Source of the DNA: Spisula solida
Taxonomy: Eukaryota > Mollusca > Bivalvia > Venerida > Mactridae
Length of the DNA stretch: 64,000 nt
Assembly (NCBI GenBank): GCA_947247005.1
Contig: OX365960.1
Location: forward strand, 18,689,533 to 18,753,532
Direction: 5' to 3'
Shown here: piece by piece, positions 11,816-22,803 of the stretch
Layout of the letters: each line of letters opens with the position of its first letter
Numbering within the stretch: position 1 is the first letter of the stretch
Made by a program: the position numbers and the translations under genes
Notes under the pieces: generated by a model
Told to the model about the DNA's origin: nothing
Database searches by the model: none
The model's input: only the letters and a program-made list of their open reading frames with translations

Positions 11816-14800
11816 ATGTCATCGCTTAATTCGGAACAAACCGAGGCTTTGCAAATGGCATTAAATGGCCACAACTTCGTTTTGATGGGCGCGGCGGGAA
11901 CAGGGAAGTCAACAGTTGTTTCTGCCATTGTCGAGGCCTGTAGAGATGCTGGCAAGAAGGTCAGGTTGACTTGTTCCACGGGGATCGCGTGCCTTGTATA
12001 CGCACGAAAGTTGCAGGTATGATATTTCTAACAAATTCATGGTAAATATATGAAATTTCTAATTAACCTACTTGAATGATGATAGGTATTCCTCATGCTC
12101 ATAATTCCATGTAATCAATATTCAATGGAAGAGTAGGCCTACGATAGTGCTACTTTGTGGTCACTAATTATTTAAGTTGCATTAAATTAATTTCATTAAG
12201 TAGGTGGCATGTAAATGAAAACCTAGACTAAGTTTGAAAGTATCTTTGTTTAACATCCACGCAAACGCATGTATAATTTAAGTCATTAATTATTGTAACA
12301 AGTGTGGTGTAGCCTGCTTAGACAAGGTACTATCTCAAATTGAAATTTAATTATAACTGGATTGAAATTAAAAAAAAAAAATATTTATATGAATGGGATA
12401 AAATTGCATTTGTAATATTTTACAACAGGCAACTACTGTACACAAGTTCACAGGCATTGAAGATGGACGCCATGACCCCTCAGAGATAGGTCCATCGATT
12501 CTGAACAGTCCGTTTCATGCTGATGTGCTCAAGCGTGTTAGGGAAACTGACATCCTCATCATAGATGAGTGCTCAATGATAAGTGCCAGAACATTCTCAC
12601 TGATCTCCGAAGTCCTTGCATTAAATGACCTGTCTGTGATGTTTGGGGGTATTCAGGTCATTTTGGTCGGAGACTTCCATCAGCTACCACCTGTCAAAGA
12701 TGCCTTATACGGTGATGAGGGAGCTTACTGTTTTGAAAGTGAACGTTTTGACAGTTTGTTCCCTCATCACATTGTATTGTCAGACATTGTGAGACAGTCA
12801 GACCAGCACTTGGTGAAGGCCATTCAGGAAGTCGCTGGTGGCAATGTTTCTGGAGAAACAATTGATTACATAAGATCCTATGACCGTGATGTGGGAAGTG
12901 ATTTTGAGGTCCCAGTTCACTTATTTGCTAGGAATGAGTATGTTGATGACTTCAACAGGAAACACATACTTGACTTCCCTGGTCCGTTGTACGAGTTTGC
13001 TTCAGAGGATGATGGAGACGACAAGCGTAGACTGGAAAAGTTACCCGTACCTAAGAAGCTATGGCTTAAAATTGGTATTCCAGTCATACTGCTACGGAAT
13101 CTTTCTGACATCCTAGTGAACGGATTGAGGGGAATAGTTTATGAAATAGATGACCAAGGACCCACTGTTGAGTTCAAGGAAGCGGGTATTACAACTCGAT
13201 TGGAAAAACTCAATTTTGAAGGTTAGTATATAAATAGACATGTTCATTATTATTGTTGATACCCTGTAGACCCAACTACTACCCAAACTCTACAACCCTG
13301 GCACAAATTATGTTGGATGTATTCATATCACATCAAATACAATTGTTAAAAGGTATATTACACAATATTAGGTATTAGAACCATTGTCTGGTCTCTTTCA
13401 ATAAATCATTTGTTGTTCCAGTTAATTGGTAAATATTAGTATGTCATTGTAAATATATGAAGATGAGAAAAATACGCCACCTAATCAGCCCTTTAATGGA
13501 GGACACTTGGTTTATAGGGTAAATGCTCTACTGACTGAGCTACCCAGCTGCCTATACACTCTTATAAACACTACTACCTAAATGAAGCCATGTCTGGGAA
13601 ATTTTTACGGCTTTTCCACAATGATGCATTTTGTGCTTACCAAAGTATAGCTTGCAGAGGATTGAAGATTTTCAAATAACTTAAATATGTCAGTTCCAGA
13701 CAAGTTAATTAACATATGGGGTAAAACAGTTAATAAGCAAAACCTCAACATAATAAGACCTGTTATAAGAACGCTTATTATCTTATTTACGTAAGAAAAC
13801 TGAATTAATTAACATACAATAAAATAGTATATACTGTTGATATTATGTTGAGGTTTCACTTTATCATAAAACTTATATGTTTAGTGTACAGTCCAACACA
13901 GAAACGGAATATTGCTGTGAGAAAACAGTTTCCAGTAAAACCAGCCTTTGGATTGACTATCCACAAAGCACAAGGAATGACTCTAGACAGGTAAGAAACT
14001 AAAGAAGATTATTAAAAATTCAAAGTTGAAGAAACAAGAAATCTGGAAATTGTTATACAATTTTCAGTACATTAAATTTGAATTCAGGAGCAAATTCATT
14101 TACTAGTACTATCCAGAGAAAGCTCTTCATAGACTAAAAAGTCTTGGCATGATAATGATACAAATACATATTAAAATGTGCATGTAAAACATATGAATTT
14201 GATACAAAAATATGCTGCAATAATAAAACATGAAAAGCTTAGAGAATTTGACTTGATCCGGACCTTTATGCATGAATATATTACAAGGTTCTTGCATTAA
14301 ATACATCAATTTACAAATCAAACAAATAGTGCAATATCATTTCTGTTTTAGATTTGTGTTTACATTACACCTCAAGTCTCCTCTTGATACTAATACTCAC
14401 CAAAAGCATGTAACCAGGGTTATATACATAAGAAATCAGCTTTTTAACTATGCTAATTGAAGGCCAGGATCATGTCAAATTCTCTCAACTATACTACAAT
14501 GATTTAATGTTGCAATGGTCAACAGTATTATCCAGCCAATTTATCCTAAAATGGGACAAATCATCTGTCATTGGAAAGAGTGCCATGCAAGCAAAATATA
14601 CCAGTTGGCAGTACCATTTTTAATGACTAGTATATTGTGGCGATGATTTGAACCTGAGATCCATCTAATTTAAAGCAGAATGTTTAACAAAAGGAGATCA
14701 CTGGTCTTACATAGATTCATTTTCATACATTGTTTTGTAGGGTACATATAGATTGCCGAGACATCTTTCAAGCTGGCCAGTTAGGCGTAGCATTGTCAAG

Positions 14801-14941
14801 AGTGAGGACTCCTGAAGGCTTGTCAGTGACCAATTTTCAACCCAAACATTGCATCGTTCCACCAGTTGTTGTTGTACAATTTTTATCCCGGAAGTCTAGG
14901 GAACTTTGTGAGGACAGGAGCTGCTGCAGAAACTGCAGAAG
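11816..14941 (+). CDS. Pif1-like DNA helicase, exons 1-4 of helicase-PHD gene
   Basis: Exons are 11816-12016, 12429-13221, 13885-13990 and 14741-14941. All introns are GT-AG and phases agree (0, 1, 2). The start ATG at 11816 follows AAACGAAA just inside the left TIR. Motifs occur in superfamily 1B order: Walker A GAAGTGKS (residues 25-32), ATTVHKFTGI opening exon 2, Walker B DE within ILIIDECSM (113-114), motif III GDFHQLPP (148-155), then FGLTIHKAQGMTLD in exon 3 and LGVALSRVRTPEGL in exon 4. At ~430 residues this is a compact but motif-complete Pif1-type module, expected to unwind DNA 5'-3' with ATP. Exon 4 ends in a Cys-rich patch (CEDRSCCRNCRR region) and splices in phase to 18850, so the protein most likely continues into 18850-21810. 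Helicase identity is firm; its role in transposition is inference. Helitron helicases are related, but no Rep/HUH motif is seen and the element has TIRs. Confidence 0.9.
12430..14740. other. introns of the helicase gene
   Basis: Introns lie at 12017-12428, 13222-13884 and 13991-14740, all GT...AG. The second holds a tRNA-like relic. The other two are AT-rich with nothing recognisable. Confidence 0.7.
13505..13556 (-). repeat. tRNA-like fragment in intron 2
   Basis: The minus strand reads GGGTAGCTCAGTCAGTAGAG, a strong A-box/D-arm resemblance, but no B box follows at the expected distance. It is probably a truncated tRNA-derived repeat. Confidence 0.5.
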
Positions 14942-15100
14942 GTAATTTTCATATAGTACTGTTTTATAATAATAAATAAGTTATAGGTTACCTGTTACAT
15001 GCCATTCAGTCAAGGAGATTGTAGGGGACTTCCATTCACGTTTGACAACTGGGAATAGAACTTTTTGACTTTTAGGTAGCTGAAGCTAGATGTTTTAGCA

Positions 15101-15470
15101 GCTATTTAAGTTGAGTACTGCCTTCCTTGTTCAATTTTCTAGAGTCTTATAACACACGGTGAAAAGCTATTTAAGTTGAGTGCTGCCTTCCTTGTTCAAT
15201 TTTCTAGAGTCTTATAACACACGGTGAAAAGCTATTTAAGTTGAGTGCTGCCTTCCTTGTTCAATTTTCTAGTCTTATAACACACGGTGAAAAGCTATTT
15301 AAGTTGAGTGCTGCCTTCCTTGTTCAATTTTCTAGAGTCTTATAACACACGGTGAAAAGCTATTTAAGTTGAGTGCTGCCTTCCTTGTTCAATTTTCTAG
15401 AGTCTTATAACACACGGTGAAAAGCTATTTAAGTTGAGTGCTGCCTTCCTTGTTCAATTTTCTAGTGTCT
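15101..15470. repeat. 64-66-bp minisatellite, six copies
   Basis: GCTATTTAAGTTGAGT recurs at 15101, 15165, 15231, 15294, 15359 and 15424. Inner units are nearly identical, so the array is young or homogenised. It sits just past the 3' end of the transposase gene, in intron 4 of the helicase gene. Related single units appear at ~43257 and ~58199. Confidence 0.97.
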
Positions 15471-15507
15471 TATTATATGAGTGTCTTCGAGAGCTTTTGT
15501 AAACTAT

Positions 15508-18407
15508 TTATAATTGAATTGTCTTGAGGGCTTTTCTGGATACATAACTTTCTGTCTGTCCTGTCCGTTTGGGACGCAGTGTCTTATTTGTGAGAATGCC
15601 ATTTGGTACGGTATTTTCTTTGCATCTGTAAGCATTCGCCTTTCGTGAAATAGCACTCTGGCCTACAATGATGCTGTTTTGAGCCTTGCAATATTGGCTG
15701 ATGTCGGGATTAGAGTTGGCTCCATGATAAGTTGATCTTTGTTGGTTAAAGTGGTTTTCCACTGGGTCAGAATTAATTAATCCAGGTGTTATACTGGTAT
15801 GTTTGTGGGGTAGAACTTCCCGGCATAGTTCAATGAACCCGATACCACAAGCCTGAATGTCTTCATGGCATTGTAGGGACATAATACCTTTCATCCTTTC
15901 TTTTGAATGTTCAGCAGATTGTCTCCATTGATGAAACCAGTCACAAATGTCTTTCAATTCTTTCAATCGACTATCATCTACTGATTTGATTGGTCTCATA
16001 TCACGAAATAGGTTCACAAATCGTGATGTTTTACCTATTGTAAATGAAAAAAGTCATTAGTACATTGTGTTAATGCTAATCAGATTCCAGAGGAGTTGAA
16101 GTCTCGATAGTGTTAGTCATTTACTTGTTAGCCAGTGACTAACTGGCAGTGGCCTTGGCGGCATATATGGCCCCATGGTTATTGTATCTGATTGAGAAAA
16201 TGTTGCAACTAATAAATCAAACAAGCAGAATATTTTGGCTGATTTTAGTATTAGTCAAATTAAAATGATTTGCCTTGGAGTCAATGTAAATATTCGCTGC
16301 TTAATTGGTATAGATAAATCCAGGTTTTAAGGCAGGAAGTCTGGTAAATCTGGGTTTCAGAGTGACTTTCAGAACAGCATCAAACTAAGTTCAGTGTTAC
16401 ATCCCAAACAAAGTACATTTTGTAATAAGCATTATCTTACAAAGTGAAGAAAATATTAATGGTATAATTTTAACCTGTATGCTAGGACTACTAATTTTTC
16501 TACTAATCATTAGACCATAGATTGTCAAATATATTTGACTTCTTAAAAAATACCTTAATTGAAAAATTCAGATTGGTGGCTTTAACAGACAGGTTTCACA
16601 GTATTTACCTAAGAATGCTATAACTCCATCAAGTGCTTGACCCTTTTCACCCAAAGATGTCTTGAACTCATTCATCAGGTGAAGCATATCACTGTTCAAT
16701 ACTTCTTCAGCCAGATGATTTCTCATTTTCTCGTGGTTGTTGGGATACATATGTTCATGGGATAGTTTCCTGTGTAATGACAGACAGTTCTGCTGGTCCC
16801 ATTCATATGCGTCTGTAAACATTTGCCATTGAACTGTTGAACCAGATGACAGTGTCAGCATTCTTGTAGATCCTTTTCTTAGTCCACTTTTAAGTACATT
16901 GTTTCTTATTTTCTTTGCCACATGAGAATAGTCCATCATGAACACCATGTTTCTTAATGAACAGAAGCTTGGTACAGTAAAGGATCTTGGTCCAATATCT
17001 TCTGTATGTATGTGCATGAATGTCCTGTTGCATTGTGCCCCATCCATACATGTATAGTACACCTTGAATCCCTTCCGTTCGATTTTGTCTACAGCTTCCC
17101 AAAAGATACTGAACAATTCAGGACCTTGTACCTGGTGAGTAATGAAATGACCCACAGGGAACCTAAATCCTGACAGTCCTAAGAAAATCAGCTGTAGGAC
17201 ATGTGTACCCAGAGTTTGTTTCTTAACTCCATCACGTAAAGTGTGGCACATATTGGCTTCCTCGCCCATCTCCACAAAACCTTTCAGTTCCACAACATCA
17301 CCTGACTTGCTGATCTGAAGGTCTGACTGGACAGCCATCTCATCAAAAATGAGACCCCCAGACCAGCCAATCTCGTCCATCTCTTTCCTACACGCTTCTT
17401 CATACATCCATTCAAACACTTCTTCGTTGAATCCGACATCCTGTTTGACTGAATTTTTGTACAACACTAGCAGTGATGGTGAGGGCAAAATTAAAAAATC
17501 ACTATTCCTCAGTGAATTGTACCCATGAGGGCTCCTAGAATAAAGCTGTAGACACAACATGACTACCTTCTTGCTCCATCTCCTCCCTGTGGGATTACGA
17601 GTACTGTTTTTTGCCTGGTCTAACAACAGGTCCAACATATCATCACTCGCGTTTGGAATTAATCTCTGAAATTCATCTTTCATTGAACACTTAGGTTCAG
17701 ATGGTACTGTGACCGAATCACTTGTTCTAAATGTCATGTTTTGACAAATGTTACATGCATTGCACAAGTTAGTGTATTTTACGACTCTGTTGCAAGAAAG
17801 AGATCTTAGTATCCTGCTATCACTGTCATTGTTGCACCATTTTTCAATAAGATGAAATCGTGAAACTATCACATTTTTTGTCAATTTTACCCCGCAACAA
17901 AGTTTAAGTGTTTTAGCAATGCTGCATACAATGTTGATGCTTTCCTTACTGATGCTGTATTGGTCATTAATTAAAAGTGTACTGAGTATCACTTGAGTTC
18001 CACTCACATAAACTGTCCATGATCCATCTCTATTGAAAGTCAATAGCTTAACAATTTCAGTACCATTTGAAAAATATCCTGTATGTATTTCACAAGAAAT
18101 AGCATTGTCCGTATATTTTACACATTGCACATTTTCCTGTGATAGGCATTGTGCCACATATTTAAAGTCTTCATGCTTTGTTCGGTCAATGTCAACCAAC
18201 AAAATTCCCTCATAAACTGTTTGTCTTTGTTGTCCAACATACTTTCTAGTTTTCTGAATGTTTGGAAACACAGATGTTAAATGTTCAATGAAGCTTCTCA
18301 AGCCTACCGCCTCTCCTAAATCCCCTTCTAACGATTCAAACTTGTATCTTTCATACAGTGACTTGATTTCAACCTGTCCTGGTCCATATTTTAGCCTGGA
18401 TAACAAC
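15508..18407 (-). CDS. P-superfamily (THAP9-like) transposase
   Basis: Two exons were resolved on the minus strand: 18407-16609 and 16034-15508, joined by a GT-AG intron that completes a Gly codon (AFLG then KTSRFVNLFRDM). Together they give about 775 residues. An RNase-H-like core is visible: GLIFDEM (first Asp ~residue 355 of the large exon), YYTCMDGAQCNRTFM (Asp ~455), MMDYSHVAKKIRNN (Asp ~492, P-element style), and in the last exon NSDPVENHFNQQR, carrying the likely catalytic Glu. These match the order in P-element and THAP9 transposases, which cut and rejoin DNA and make 8-bp duplications. A Cys cluster (CNRVV...LCNACNIC, ~205-221) could bind zinc. The large exon begins at an acceptor (TTATTGCAG) with one leading base, so at least one upstream exon is missing. 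No THAP zinc finger was found on the minus strand between here and the right TIR. The gene lies wholly inside intron 4 of the helicase-PHD gene, in antisense. Confidence 0.9.
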
Positions 18408-18849
18408 CTGCAATAACAATTTTAAATTTAATTCAACTTATGTAAATTGTTTATGATAGTAACAAATGTGTTCCAATTAGCCTGTTTTATAAGACTGATT
18501 CAAATTACATGTACATTGGAGTTTAAACTGATTCAGGGTTCTCAATAACAACAGGCTGCAGGCCAAATTGACTGCTCAAAAACCATTTTGGGCCAGCTGA
18601 AAATTATAGAACTATTCTATATTATAGAATATGACCATATTTTTCAACTCAATAAGCTAAATCCCTGTGACGTTTAAGCAAGGACCTTTATAGTTAGCAT
18701 ACTGGACTGGCTATCAGATGACCTTGATATCATAATGGAGGGTGCTATAGTATTCTTACAGTTTTCAAACATATTAATTTTATTAATTGCTTTTTAACTC
18801 AATCATTATATATATATAGCCATGATTAGACAATTCATGTTTGTTTCAG

Positions 18850-21810
18850 GAATGAATCTCAGCCTGATTCACAGACCTCAGATGGTGATGCTGATCATTT
18901 ACAAGTTAATGTGGAAGACCTTGACCCAGACCATGAAGAAGAACATGAAGATTTTGATGAAGAGTTTGATGATCTTATCCGGGATATTAACTCAGATGTT
19001 TCGAACATAGTTTTGCCAGATGATTTCAACTTTTTTGATATAATTGAAAGTTTGAAGGTAAAAAATGCAGTCAGAGAATCTGATAAAAACACTAATATTA
19101 TCTTGGAAACCATGCCATTGGGATGCGCTGAACAATTTTGTAAACAAGAATTCTTAGCTATATCAGCCATTTTAAAAACATTAAACATTACAGAACCAAG
19201 GGCTGTTCCATCAAAAGAGCTATCAGCATTTTACACCAAAATCAAGAGTCATTTATCAAGTCTGGATTATAAAATGAAATGCCTAGACATGTTCAATTTT
19301 ACTAATGAACCATTCTCAGACGACAACATGCACATTTGTTTCAACCTACATATTGCGGTTAGAAAATACCTTATGAAACAACAAACAAACTTGTACCAAT
19401 ACGAACATCAAAATCTGATTAAAAGATTTCTGACAACAGAGTCGAATGCACGGATTCGATATGTGGGTGGGTATTGTGTAGCCAAATTAAGGAATTCATA
19501 TTGCAAGAAGAAGAACACGCATAGGTTTTCAGTGTCCAGTAGCAGTCAGCAAATTTATGAAGAATGTGACTTTTCATTGACTATCCTGAATTTAATGAAA
19601 GAAGAAGAAACAATTGTAAAAGCTAACACTACAGTAGAGGCATCACTTACTGATGTGGACAGGAGACAGAATATATCAAGGGGTCTTACAAGTATTCCAG
19701 ATGATATTTTCTTCTTTTTTACAAAACTGTGTGGTGCATGTTTAAATATGTTAACATCAGCACATTTAAATCAGTATGGCGAGGAAATGTTTACCTATTG
19801 CTTCAATCAGTTATTGAGTAACAAAGACCTTACCATGGATTTTATGAATAAAATATCACATCATTTGAGTGAAAGCAATGTAAAAACAGATGCTGCAATG
19901 AAGATCACACACAACCCAGATTTGAAAGACAAATATATTAAGAAAATATTTTCTGAAGTGGTGAAAAAATTCCTCATGGTGTTATTTGCTCAATTCAGGA
20001 GAGACTTAAAATCTAGTTTTCATGTAGAAAAAACTTTGGCTCACAGAAAACAGATACAGGTATCCAAGGAAAAGAAATCAAAACACCCAGGTAGCAGTTG
20101 TCAAACTAGCAGCAAGCCCAAAAGCACAAAAAGAAATAAAGCTCAGTCAGAAGACCTATCCCAATCTGTTTCTGATGTTACAGAGGAGCCCAGTGTACCT
20201 ATCCATCCAACTAGTATAACTCTGGGCGAGCCATGTACTACTGATAATGATGTACTACAACCTGAACAATCTACTTCAAGACAATTGCCCAAGGGTAAGC
20301 AGTCAAAGAGGAAGGGGCGGAAGCAGAAACAAACACAGAAGTCAAAAACAGTACCTTCAGAATCATACATGGTAAGATAATGGCTTTACTTATTCCTTTC
20401 AGTCTGTCATAGATATAATAATACATGTTTTGGTATGTTCTTCATAGGAAATGACACTTATCCAGATCTTAAATGAAGAATTTCCTGACTTTAGCTCAAA
20501 TTCAAAATTTCCCTGACTAATTTCTAAATTCCCTGACTTCCATGACCTTCAAAAAATACATTTTCCCTGACTTTTCCCTGACCGTGGGAACCCTGTCTTT
20601 AGAATGGCCCTCTTCAGAGCAATAACCTCTCTATAACACCATGTTCTAAATTTCTCTAAGCCTGTTGGGAAATTTAACCTCTGAAGAGCAACCACAATTT
20701 CCAATATTTTCCACTGAAAAGATGTTTACAGAGGTTGTACTGTACTTAGTGTATATACAATTCATATTTTTAATTAAAAATTTAATTGTGATAATTGTAA
20801 CTCAATTTTAAACAACCAGCTTGGACTTGTCTTTCAGCTTGTATCTATTATGACATTATAATTCATCAGAGCAGCTAAGCTTGTTTATTAGTATAGATAA
20901 AATACAAAATTGTTGCCTTATTAGGATGAAACAGGTGAAATGGTATGGATCTGTCCACCATGTAAACAACCTGATAATGGAATAGACCATATGATTGGCT
21001 GTGATATATGTGAAGAATGGTTTCACTGGTAACTATTAAACATTTATAAAGTTTGTTAAAAAGAGGATTTAAACTTAGAAAGGCTTGTTATGAAGTTAAT
21101 TGTCATCCAGTGGACAGTGCACTTGGTTTGATCCCTGTTCTAATTAAAATCCCAGACGCAAGTCATATTTTTTGACAATTATTTTGATTTTAGCCTATAC
21201 ATGTGGAAAACTAGAGGCAATGAGTCCTTGTGAAAGGGTTAGTTAGTACTGGTTGGGTTTTGTTCCAGGTTGCAACTGATCATATTTCCATGGAATATTG
21301 ATAACAATCATCAACTTTGATTTTTATCCCATGTGAAGATGCTGCTGTTTCTTTGCAGAAGGATAAGTTAGTACTGGTCATGATTACACTCCAGGAAAGC
21401 TGGTTGGGACAATCAGAAAAAAAACTGTTGAGCAACCTGTAAACCAAATGTTAGTTCAACACTCATATAATATGTACAATTTTATCTTCTAAATTTGCAA
21501 CGGAAGACAGAAACCATGAGCCTTGTTGACATTCAATGTAAAATACAAAGGTCATTAAAAACCCATCCTTAGTTGACCAGTCTCCTGTAAGCACATTCAC
21601 AGAGAGGGGATAGAACTACCCCCCCCCCCCCCCCCCCTCCTAGATTTATTGATTTACTATTTCCAATTAAATGCATGTTCTTTCAGGAAGTGTGTTGGGG
21701 TTACTAAAGAACCTGAAGAGGACATGTGGTTCTGTCCAGCATGCGACCCCCACTCAACTGGAAAGGGTAAAGGAAAGAGAAAAGGGCGGAAAAGGAAGGA
21801 GAGGAATTGA
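18850..21810 (+). CDS. PHD-finger C-terminal half of the helicase-PHD gene, exons 5-7
   Basis: Exons are 18850-20371, 20925-21028 and 21687-21810, ending in TGA. Exon 4 ends with two bases (AG) and exon 5 supplies G, restoring an Arg codon and the frame. The whole gene then codes for 1,016 residues. Exon 5 (508 codons) starts acidic (DPDHEEEHEDFDEEFDD), continues with a helical region containing RIRYVGGYCVAKLR, and ends in a basic, Ser/Lys-rich low-complexity stretch. I recognise no known domain there. Exons 6-7 form a canonical C4HC3 PHD finger: WICPPC, GCDIC, WFHWKC, WFCPAC (about residues 949-995), then a Lys/Arg tail. PHD fingers usually read histone H3 tails, so chromatin targeting of the transposon is a reasonable inference. 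This could instead be a separate gene with its own 5' exon, but the exact phase match over the 3.9-kb intron favours one gene. Confidence 0.82.
20455..20602. repeat. dispersed TTCCCTGAC repeat in intron 5
   Basis: The phrase TTCCCTGACT or close variants occurs about five times, ending CCGTGGGAACCCTG. It is short and non-coding. Confidence 0.6.
20605..20745. mobile_element. MITE fragment related to 50278-50440
   Basis: It shares GGCCCTCT(T/G)(C/T)AGAGCAA(T/C)AACCTCTCTATAAC and an internal AACCTCTG(A/T)AGAGCAAC with the copy at 50278. A pogo/Tc1-type non-autonomous element is likely. Confidence 0.6.
21619..21638. repeat. poly-C tract
   Basis: Twenty consecutive C residues in intron 6 of the helicase-PHD gene. 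Exact length is prone to sequencing error. Confidence 0.9.
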
Positions 21811-22067
21811 CTAATTGACTTTTAATTAGTGCTGAAAGTGTTTTTGGTCAGCTGTATTATTCGTGGAATATTTTTATGAACAATTTAACATACCAAGACA
21901 CTATCATCTTTAATACAAAGACCTAATTTAGGTCTTTGTTTAATATTATGTTGCTTTGTTGATTTATCAGCTGAATTGGTGTTTTTTTTAAACAATTCCG
22001 CCAATTATGTTTGTTGACATTTGCGTTTGTGTACTGGGACCCGGTATTCATATTGGTTTTATCACTG

Positions 22068-22653
22068 AAGTAGGGAACCAGTATTTTTAGACTGTGAAAT
22101 GTACTAGAAATATACCAACCAATCACAGAACGTTTTACATACCTTGGGATGACCTTGAGCAGCCTCGCTTTGGATTTGACAATATGGAGAACGTTGAGTA
22201 ATTCATCATCTGCTTTACAATTTTGCAGTCTTGTGTTGTTGAAAGAGTAAATAGGTACGAATCTTTGGTTGATTTTGATTTGTTTTGTGTTCCGCTAGAC
22301 GACAGGCATCATAAAAGTGCGCGCTTGAGCCGTACATGATCGCTACAGTTGCGACTGTGTGTGTTTACTGTTTAGCCACGATCGATCCGTACCTGATTGA
22401 AAACGCGATTTCTTCAATGTTTGGAACCTTGTATCTCGTAAAATAATTGACGGATGATAGAAAGTTTATAATGGTTGGATAGATAAATGAATAGGCTATA
22501 CAATGCATATATATTTATAGGCTTATTTCTTTTCGTAAAAAAAATTAGGGGCAAAAACTTAGGTGCGGTATGAACGTGTCCATGTTTTAAATATTTCCCT
22601 TGTTTTAATTATAGTATATAGACCAAAATTTTTCAATGAGTCATTCCCCTGTG
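22068..22653. repeat. right terminal inverted repeat
   Basis: Reverse complement of the left TIR, ending CCCCTGTG at 22653. The inner part (22068-22310) is diverged from the left copy and the outer part looks identical by eye. The helicase-PHD stop codon lies ~260 bp inside it. Confidence 0.93.
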
Positions 22654-22661
22654 AATTTCAT
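22654..22661. other. target-site duplication, right
   Basis: AATTTCAT, identical to 11130-11137. Confidence 0.92.
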
Positions 22662-22716
22662 AACATCCAATACATTTGATATATTTATGTTGCTTATTTG
22701 TATTCATAAATTATCG

Positions 22717-22803
22717 CACTTTTGATACCGACTTCTATGTTTTAAGAACTATACTTGTGTAAAATAAATTTGAGGAAAGGACACACTTCTTGATTATTTT
22801 TAG
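22717..22803. repeat. 87-bp direct repeat, right copy
   Basis: Same sequence as 10402-10488 with one visible mismatch. It begins 55 bp beyond the right duplication and is followed by ATCTTGGAAG instead of the GTAAGA that follows the left copy. Confidence 0.9.

Larger units (their letters stand above)
11138..22653. mobile_element. 11.5-kb P-superfamily transposon carrying a helicase-PHD gene
   Basis: Both boundaries are set by sequence. The termini are CACAGGGG...CCCCTGTG, each in a ~585-bp inverted repeat, flanked by an exact 8-bp duplication AATTTCAT. Inside are an apparently intact P-type transposase (minus strand, 15508-18407) and a seven-exon plus-strand gene (11816-21810) coding for a Pif1-like helicase joined to a PHD finger. 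The outer ~340 bp of the two TIRs look identical by eye and all exon junctions keep frame, so this may be a recent, possibly autonomous insertion. Typical P elements are ~3 kb with TIRs of tens of bp and one gene, so the size, TIR length and cargo are unusual. Family placement rests on transposase motifs and duplication length. The transposase N-terminal exon was not found, so completeness is not proven. Confidence 0.92.

Noticed and set aside
12360..14941. Helitron, suggested by the Pif1-type helicase
   Set aside because: No Rep/HUH nuclease motif is found, and the element has long TIRs, an 8-bp duplication and a P-type transposase, all incompatible with a Helitron.
11138..22653. hAT element, which also makes 8-bp duplications
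   Set aside because: The transposase lacks a BED finger or the hAT dimerisation motif that I can see, and matches P-element text (FDEM, CMDGAQCNR, DYSHVAKKIRNN).
11138..22653. Polinton/Maverick, given the size and long TIRs
   Set aside because: No protein-primed DNA polymerase, retroviral-type integrase, protease or packaging ATPase is present. Polintons also make 6-bp duplications.
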